Origin: CALVJJ01 sp045538425
Lineage (GTDB): Bacteria; Bacillota; Clostridia; Christensenellales; UBA1242
NCBI GenBank assembly: GCA_045538425.1
Contig: JAZSRJ010000077.1
Span: 1 to 18,512 of the forward strand
Reading direction: 5' to 3'
DNA: 18,512 nt
Part shown: positions 14,689 through 18,512 of the stretch, piece after piece
Numbering within the stretch: position 1 is the first letter of the stretch
Layout of the letters: every line of letters starts with the position of its first letter
Translations under genes and position numbers: made by a program
Notes under the pieces: model-generated
The model's input: only the letters and a program-made list of their open reading frames with translations
What the model was told of the DNA's origin: nothing
The model's database searches: none

Positions 14689-14826
14689 ACCTACTCGTTA
14701 GTTTTGATAGTAGTTGATGTGAAAGTGGCACTCGCTGAGATATTGATAATATAATGTATACATTCCTTCCGGACAGTCTACCCCAAAGATTACGCTACGC
14801 TCTTAATACTTTGGGGTCCCCGACAA
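14689..14826 (+). repeat. Structured element, copy 1 (unclassified)
   Basis: It begins ACCTACTCGT directly against the tRNA remnant and ends CCCCGACA. Blocks shared with the opposite-facing copy at 15004-15117 are ACCTrCTCGT, an ACTCrC block (14730-14735), CGGACAG-CTACCCC (14770-14784) and GGGGTCCCCGA (14813-14823). The centre is a hairpin ACCCCAAAG (14780-14788) / CTTTGGGGT (14809-14817), extended by TTA/TAA. Smaller potential hairpins are CTACT/AGTAG (14691-14695 with 14709-14713) and ATATT/AATAT. It is followed at 14828-14840 by GGGTTCAACTCCC, which looks like a tRNA T-arm on the plus strand. No protein frame explains it. Confidence 0.6.
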
Positions 14827-14851
14827 TGGGTTCAACTCCCTAATAAGCAAT

Positions 14852-14875
14852 AAAAAAGCACACGACTCGTGTGCT
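14852..14875 (-). terminator. Terminator of the intact tRNA-Arg
   Basis: On the minus strand, AGCACACGA pairs with TCGTGTGCT around a very tight centre, followed by six T. It begins 4 bases after the encoded CCA. Confidence 0.9.
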
Positions 14876-14878
14876 ATA

Positions 14879-14955
14879 TGGTGCACCGTAAGGGAGTCGA
14901 ACCCCTAACCTTTGGTTCCGTAGACCAACGCTCTATCCAATTGAGCTAACGGTGC
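14879..14955 (-). tRNA. tRNA-Arg (anticodon ACG)
   Basis: This is a complete cloverleaf of 77 nt including the genome-encoded CCA. The acceptor is GCACCGT/ACGGTGC with discriminator A. The D-arm is GCTC...GAGC with the GG in the loop. The anticodon stem is TTGGT/ACCAA with the loop CTACGGA, giving ACG. The T-arm is AGGGG-TTCGACT-CCCTT. A34 is normally edited to inosine so that CGU, CGC and CGA are read. No good promoter stands directly upstream; the best one lies ahead of the broken copy at 15115-15150, so expression may depend on readthrough across element copy 2. Confidence 0.97.
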
Positions 14956-14975
14956 ATATATGAAATTGTTGTTAT

Positions 14976-15002
14976 TTTGGTTTGCTGCTAGCAGGAACCA
15001 AA
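14976..15002. repeat. Hairpin between the intact tRNA and element copy 2
   Basis: TTTGGTTT and CTGCT pair with AGCAG and GAACCAAA, giving 13 bp with one bulged G and one wobble, centred on the palindrome CTGCTAGCAG. GGAACCAAAG on its right arm equals, in the opposite orientation, ten bases of the tRNA anticodon arm. There is no T-run on either side, so it is not a standard terminator. Confidence 0.55.
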
Positions 15003-15003
15003 G

Positions 15004-15117
15004 TATATCGGGGTCCCCATAAAAATTGAAAAAGTTTTGTGGGGTAGCGCAGTCCGCAAGTGTTATGCGAACAATGCTATAGTCATTGTGAGTACTCTCT
15101 TGTAGGGACGAGCAGGT
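15004..15117 (-). repeat. Structured element, copy 2 (unclassified)
   Basis: Read on the minus strand, it begins ACCTGCTCGT (15117-15108), directly joined to the broken tRNA copy, and ends GGGGACCCCGATA (15018-15006). It shares four ordered blocks with copy 1 at 14689-14826 but faces the other way. Its central stem is CCCCATAAAA (15015-15024) / TTTTGTGGGG (15035-15044). The base sequence differs from copy 1 while the pairing is kept. A second hairpin is ACAATG/CATTGT (15071-15076 with 15084-15089). No protein frame explains it. Confidence 0.6.
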
Positions 15118-15150
15118 TCCGTAGACCAACGCTCTATCCAATTATGGTGC
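15115..15150 (-). pseudogene. tRNA-Arg 5'-half remnant
   Basis: Bases 15115-15143 are identical to 14914-14942 of the intact tRNA (D-arm part and the whole anticodon arm). Bases 15146-15164 are identical to 14951-14969 (acceptor 5' strand plus 14 bases of upstream flank). An 8-base piece of the intact gene (GAGCTAAC, D-stem) is replaced here by AT. The copy stops exactly at the 3' strand of the anticodon stem (GGAACC) and runs into element copy 2. It cannot fold into a tRNA. Confidence 0.88.
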
Positions 15151-15164
15151 ATATATGAAATTGT

Positions 15165-15297
15165 GGATATGGTATGTATCACTTTTGACTTTTAGAGTTT
15201 ACAACAATAAAGAATAATTGTCAACATTTTTTAAGAAAAAAAATAGAGAATGATTGTTTTTGATTTGAAAATACAGAATGTTTTTGAAAAATAGATA
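15165..15297. other. AT-rich spacer between tRNA locus and the next gene
   Basis: No gene or strong repeat is seen here. It contains the minus-strand promoter described separately and long A/T tracts. With 14645-15164 it makes up a roughly 700-base stretch without a protein gene. Confidence 0.7.
15196..15224 (-). promoter_or_regulatory. Predicted promoter of the tRNA-Arg locus
   Basis: On the minus strand, TTGACA (15224-15219), 17 bp, then TAAACT (15201-15196). Transcription would start near 15189 and enter first the broken tRNA copy, then element copy 2, then the intact tRNA. Confidence 0.5.
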
Positions 15298-15326
15298 TTG
15301 CTAATTTTTGTTTTGGATGATACAAT
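15298..15326 (+). promoter_or_regulatory. Predicted promoter of the gene at 15347
   Basis: TTGCTA (15298-15303), 17 bp, then TACAAT (15321-15326) with an extended -10 TGA. It gives a very short leader of about 15 nt. Confidence 0.55.
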
Positions 15327-15346
15327 AGGAGTAAGAGGGTAGGGCT

Positions 15347-16858
15347 ATGAATAACAAAAGACAACAATTAATGCAACAGAAAGCAGAAATTGAAAGACAA
15401 TTGGGTAATGCATTTGTGCCACTTTTCAATCTTTTTAATGGCGCGCCTGTTAAAGAAAAAGCAAGTTTTCAACAAAATTTGGTGTTAGAATATTTGCTTT
15501 GTAACCAAAGCAAACGTGACCTTATCTGGAAATATTTTGTTGTTTGCCAAAGATTGAGTAAAGATGATTATCCGCTGGATCATATTCATTGTCACAATAT
15601 GTATGATTGGAAAGACGAGGCTACGGAAGAAGTATTAGAAGATCAAGTATCTACTTGGACAAAAGAATGGTCTGATCATAGAAAAGACCATTTTGCAACA
15701 GATACCAATACGGTTCACGATGTCAACTTGTCTTCATTATTGTGGAATACAGCAAAGTATCCAGTGACAGATGGTGGCTCATTAAAATACTTTTTAGACA
15801 AAACATATTTTCGTATTTCGAAAAGTAGAGAAGTGATTGATATTGGTGAACATACTTTTATTCAACCAATGTACACACTACAAGAGGATGGGAAAGTAGT
15901 TCGATTCATCAAAGTAGTTGAGATAAGCCCACAAATGGTAGAATACCAAAACATTGGTAAAGTGCCAGTGCTTGAGTATAGTATTAGTATAAAACTTATG
16001 CCAGATGATCGAATTGATCATAGTACTGCGATGTTCCGTTTTGATAGTAAGTATAGCAAGCATTATCAGGTGTTGGGTAATCCAATGTTAAGAGCTATGG
16101 CTAGTCATTATGCAGAGGAAAAAGATATTCATAATGAAGCGTATGCTCGTATGCGTTGGGAAAGATTGTATAAATGCGACGGTCGTAGAGCACATTTTCA
16201 TATTCTCAACAAAGACAATTGTATGATCTACAATAGTACTTCACCACTTACTTCCAATATCATTACACTCCAACATTTAAGTATGCTTGTTGGTCAAGAA
16301 TACAAAGATGAAGCATCTTTGTCTTCAATTGTAGATTATTTTAAGATAAAAGATAATAAAAAGATATTGGAAGAACTAGAGGAAATGATTGATCTTAGTC
16401 ACAAACGTAGTGATAGCCCAAGTGCAAAGAAGAGAAAAGATGGCTGGTTTACCAGTTTCGCTTCCTTAAAACTTGCTAATCGTATGATTGATACCATGTT
16501 TGGGATAGAACCTGAGAATACATTAGATCATCAATGGTATGCTATGCAAGGATTAGAACCAGTCGTAATGGTAGAAGAAGTAGACGTACCACTAACCGTA
16601 GAAGAACTGGAAAAAATAGCTAAAAAAGAAGCAAGAAAAGAAAAACAACAACTAGCTCGAGAAAGAAGAGAACAACAAGAAGCAACAACGCTTGCTGTGA
16701 TGCAAAAAATGGCAGAAGAAAAGAAAGCAAAGCAAAATACTGTATCGGTGAAAAGACATAAACCAAACAATCCAAATGGCAATAGAAAACAACGCAATAT
16801 GTTGAAGTTGTTGGAAAAGCATGCAAGTATAGATCAATCGGAGAGCACAATGAATTAA
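15347..16858 (+). CDS. Uncharacterised 503-residue protein
   Basis: I recognise no family. The protein looks soluble: no signal peptide or membrane segment. The N-terminus (MNNKRQQLMQQKAEIERQLG) is predicted as a short charged helix. The middle (about 55-400) is mixed alpha/beta with a His/Trp/Tyr-rich patch, DHIHCHNMYDW, and conserved-looking stretches such as KVPVLEYSISIKLMPDDRIDH and YARMRWERLYKCDGRRAHFHIL. Residues about 405-480 form a long Lys/Glu/Arg/Gln helix, probably a coiled coil or nucleic-acid-binding tail, ending in a basic stretch KRHKPNNPNGNRKQRNMLKLL. The start has AGAGGG seven bases upstream. It is monocistronic between its own promoter and terminator. Base composition and codons match its neighbours, so it appears native. 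The position between a tRNA locus and dnaB gives only a weak hint of an information-processing role. Confidence 0.7.
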   Translation: MNNKRQQLMQQKAEIERQLGNAFVPLFNLFNGAPVKEKASFQQNLVLEYLLCNQSKRDLIWKYFVVCQRLSKDDYPLDHIHCHNMYDWKDEATEEVLEDQVSTWTKEWSDHRKDHFATDTNTVHDVNLSSLLWNTAKYPVTDGGSLKYFLDKTYFRISKSREVIDIGEHTFIQPMYTLQEDGKVVRFIKVVEISPQMVEYQNIGKVPVLEYSISIKLMPDDRIDHSTAMFRFDSKYSKHYQVLGNPMLRAMASHYAEEKDIHNEAYARMRWERLYKCDGRRAHFHILNKDNCMIYNSTSPLTSNIITLQHLSMLVGQEYKDEASLSSIVDYFKIKDNKKILEELEEMIDLSHKRSDSPSAKKRKDGWFTSFASLKLANRMIDTMFGIEPENTLDHQWYAMQGLEPVVMVEEVDVPLTVEELEKIAKKEARKEKQQLARERREQQEATTLAVMQKMAEEKKAKQNTVSVKRHKPNNPNGNRKQRNMLKLLEKHASIDQSESTMN

Positions 16859-16860
16859 GA

Positions 16861-16888
16861 AAAGAAGCAGAATTGTTCTGCTTTTTTC
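16861..16888 (+). terminator. Rho-independent terminator of the 503-residue gene
   Basis: AAGCAGAA (16865-16872) pairs with TTCTGCTT (16876-16883) around TTG, with a T-run after it. Confidence 0.9.
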
Positions 16889-16919
16889 TATTTTATAGAA
16901 AAGAATTGCGAACAAATGA

Positions 16920-16970
16920 TTGAAAAAGCCAAGATATTGTGTTACAATAGGGTTACAATTATTGTATAAT
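16920..16970 (+). promoter_or_regulatory. Two overlapping promoter candidates ahead of the dnaB operon
   Basis: P1 is TTGAAA (16920-16925), 17 bp, TACAAT (16943-16948). P2 is TTACAA (16942-16947), 17 bp, TATAAT (16965-16970). They share the block GTTACAAT, which is repeated 11 bp apart (16941-16948 and 16952-16959). P1 gives a leader of about 26 nt; P2 would start almost at the ATG. Confidence 0.55.
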
Positions 16971-16980
16971 GGGGGATAGT

Positions 16981-17214
16981 ATGGCTGATAGATATGTTTT
17001 TGATAAAAGAGATGTAAAAAAGCAAATCAAAAAATATGCAATTCGATTTTTGATAGCATTGCCTTTTGTTCTATTGGTCGAGATCCTTACGGCGCATATG
17101 CATCCATGGGCTAGTCTTGGTCTTGGTGCACTAACTTGTGTTGTGGTGCTACTAGTGATTGCACTCATTGCGCATTTGATCCAAAAAGGAAAAGAAGAAA
17201 AAAATACAAATTAA
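16981..17214 (+). CDS. Small two-helix membrane protein
   Basis: This 77-residue protein has a charged N-terminus (MADRYVFDKRDVKKQIKKYA), two hydrophobic segments (about residues 21-37, RFLIALPFVLLVEILTA, and 44-67, SLGLGALTCVVVLLVIALIAHLIQ) separated by HMHPWA, and a basic-acidic tail (KGKEEKNTN). Both ends would lie in the cytoplasm. The ATG at 16981 is preferred over the in-frame ATG at 16969, which overlaps the -10 box. GGGGGA just upstream is the ribosome binding site, with short spacing. dnaB begins 10 bp after the stop, so the two are co-transcribed. I recognise no family; it is probably a lineage-specific gene. Function unknown. Confidence 0.7.
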   Translation: MADRYVFDKRDVKKQIKKYAIRFLIALPFVLLVEILTAHMHPWASLGLGALTCVVVLLVIALIAHLIQKGKEEKNTN

Positions 17215-17224
17215 GGTGTGACTT

Positions 17225-18512
17225 ATGGCTACTGAAAGAAAAACAATGCCACATAATGTGGAAAGCGAACAAAGTATACTTGGTTGTGCACTCATTGATA
17301 ATGAAGCAATTGTGACCATTATGGGTGACTTAAAAGATAGTGATTTTTATGTGGAAGCGCATAAAATCATTTTTCGTGCAATGCAAACAATCTATGCGCT
17401 CAATCGTCCAGTAGATATTATCACTTTGTCTGACGAATTGGAAAAGGTCAATATGCTAGATAGTGTTGGTGGTATCGAATATGTATCCAATTTGACCACA
17501 ATGGTGCCTAGTGCATCCAACCACAAACATTATATCGAAATTGTCAAACGTAATTCTGTTCTTCGTCAACTGATCAGTGCATCCAATGACATTATTGTCA
17601 AAGCATATGAAGGTGCAGATAAAGACGAAGCAATTCAATTCGCAGAGAAAAACATCTATGCCATCTCACAAGAGGAAGAAAGAAGTAGTCTTGTTCCACT
17701 GAGAGATAGCCTTAGTGGTGTTATGGAAAAATTTGCAGAAATTCAAAAGAATGCTGGTGCTGTTGCAGGTATTCCAACAGGTCTTTATGGTCTAGATAAA
17801 ATTCTTAACGGACTTCATAAGAGCGATCTTATCTTGGTTGCTGCTCGTCCAGGTTGTGGTAAGACCTCTCTTGCGATGAACATGGTCAACCATGCCGCTA
17901 TCAATCATGGTGCAAAATGTGCTGTATTCTCTCTTGAGATGGGTAAAGACCAATTGGCACAAAGATCTCTTTGTAGTGTGGCGTATGTTGATATGGGAAA
18001 AGCACTTCGTGGAGAACTCAACGTAGACGAATGGAAAGCTTTGTGGGCAGCTAATGAGAAGATGACACAAGCTGGTATCTATGTAGACGATAGTGCGCTC
18101 AATACCCCAATGGATATTTTGTCGAAGTGTCGTAGACTACAACGTGAACATGGTCTTGACTTGATCATGATTGACTACTTGCAGTTGATGAAATCCAACT
18201 CTAAAGGTGGAGACGGCAACCGTCAACAAGAAGTTGGTGACTTAACCCGTAACTTGAAGATTATGGCGAGAGAACTCAACGTTCCAGTTATTGTGCTTTC
18301 TCAGTTGTCTCGTGCGCCAGAACAAAGAAAAGGCGATCACAGACCGCTTCTTAGTGACTTGAGAGAATCTGGTTCTATCGAGCAAGACGCTGATATGGTA
18401 ATGTTTTTATATCGTGATGATTATTATGATAAAGAATCTGAAAAGAAAAATATTGCTGAGGTTATTTTAGCCAAAAACAGAGCTGGTTCTACAGGAACAA
18501 TAGAATTATTAT
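17225..18512 (+). CDS. dnaB: Replicative DNA helicase DnaB (3' partial)
   Basis: The hexameric 5'-3' helicase of the replication fork. The frame is open to the window end; 429 codons are present, so only about 15-25 residues are missing. It starts MATERKTMPHNVESEQSILGCALID at the ATG at 17225, with AAGGTG upstream. The N-terminal primase-interacting domain spans about residues 8-110, then a linker, then the RecA-like motor from about 165. The motor begins GIPTGLYGLDKILNGLHKSDLILVAARPGCGKTSLAMN (Walker A). Next come AVFSLEMGKDQLAQR, Walker B LDLIMIDYLQLM, PVIVLSQLSRAPEQRKGDHRPLLSDLRESGSIEQDADMVMFLYRDDYY, and the arginine-finger region. Walker A reads PGCGKT, with Cys where Met or Ser is common. 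It is downstream of a small membrane protein rather than rplI. Because it runs off the edge it has no visible stop. Confidence 0.97.
   Translation, partial: MATERKTMPHNVESEQSILGCALIDNEAIVTIMGDLKDSDFYVEAHKIIFRAMQTIYALNRPVDIITLSDELEKVNMLDSVGGIEYVSNLTTMVPSASNHKHYIEIVKRNSVLRQLISASNDIIVKAYEGADKDEAIQFAEKNIYAISQEEERSSLVPLRDSLSGVMEKFAEIQKNAGAVAGIPTGLYGLDKILNGLHKSDLILVAARPGCGKTSLAMNMVNHAAINHGAKCAVFSLEMGKDQLAQRSLCSVAYVDMGKALRGELNVDEWKALWAANEKMTQAGIYVDDSALNTPMDILSKCRRLQREHGLDLIMIDYLQLMKSNSKGGDGNRQQEVGDLTRNLKIMARELNVPVIVLSQLSRAPEQRKGDHRPLLSDLRESGSIEQDADMVMFLYRDDYYDKESEKKNIAEVILAKNRAGSTGTIELL

Noticed and set aside
14689..15117. tmRNA, group I intron or group II intron as the identity of the structured elements
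   Set aside because: They are too short for introns, with no domain V or P7-like core, no tmRNA tag frame and no alanine acceptor ends; only a T-arm-like piece is present.
14905..15141. Minus-strand 78-codon frame ending APLAQLDRALVYGTKG
   Set aside because: It is a translation of the tRNA-Arg gene and its broken copy. This 'LAQLDRALVYG' peptide is a classic false ORF over tRNA-Arg.
14671..15164. Integrated phage or island att sites at the tRNA
   Set aside because: There is no integrase, no cargo between the repeats, and the duplicated parts are opposite halves of the tRNA rather than the same 3' end.
1..18512. CRISPR array, rRNA or transposase gene
   Set aside because: No regularly spaced repeats, no rRNA-like stretches and no transposase motifs were seen on either strand.

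Overview
The window looks like a piece of chromosome from a low-GC, fermentative (probably anaerobic) Firmicutes relative. The evidence is AT-rich sequence with strong AGGAGG-type ribosome binding sites, sigma-A-like promoters (TTGACA/TATAAT type, mostly 17-18 bp spacing), compact A/U-flanked hairpin terminators that often contain the stop codon, a pyruvate formate-lyase plus activase pair, a DegV lipid-binding protein, EF-P of the PGKGSAF type, and a stand-alone SufC-SufB pair. The genus cannot be named from sequence alone. All 19 coding features whose stops are visible end in TAA or TAG, none in TGA.

Layout. 1-2022: the end of a PnuC-type nicotinamide riboside transporter, efp, and a FabG-like reductase, all on +. 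2036-2653: a HAD-fold protein on -, converging on fabG through a shared terminator. 2738-5766: the pflB-pflA fermentation operon, with an inverted repeat over its promoter. 5774-7272: a GNAT acetyltransferase and an AT-rich orphan gene that may have an ADP-ribosyltransferase-like fold. 7271-10968: a TetR regulator divergent from an operon of degV, an iron-type alcohol dehydrogenase, an orphan C-terminal piece of an aldehyde dehydrogenase, and a YhhN-family membrane protein; a perfect 16-bp palindrome sits at the operon's predicted transcription start. 10995-12728: a sufC-sufB pair resembling the minimal SUF-like systems. 12804-14671: a second GNAT protein and an MFS-type transporter. 14671-15224: a rearranged tRNA-Arg(ACG) locus. 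15298-18512: an unrecognised 503-residue protein, then a small two-helix membrane protein directly ahead of dnaB (replicative helicase, cut by the window end).

The most unusual stretch is the tRNA-Arg locus (about 14.67-15.22 kb). One intact minus-strand tRNA-Arg(ACG) lies between two broken copies: an 18-base 3' end on the left, and a 5' half with duplicated upstream flank on the right. Against each broken copy sits a 110-140 bp element. The two elements face opposite ways and share short sequence blocks (ACCTrCTCGT, CGGAC..G..CTACCCC, GGGGnCCCCGA) around a central hairpin whose sequence differs but whose pairing is kept. This looks like a family of structured RNA or small mobile elements associated with tRNA breakpoints; I do not recognise it. 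The only good tRNA promoter lies upstream of the broken right-hand copy, so the intact tRNA may be made from a precursor that includes one of these elements.

Functional threads. pflB/pflA convert pyruvate to acetyl-CoA and formate. The alcohol dehydrogenase would dispose of reducing equivalents. SufCB probably supplies Fe-S clusters, for example to the radical-SAM activase PflA. TetR-DegV-YhhN suggests a lipid-related regulon. EF-P and DnaB are housekeeping.
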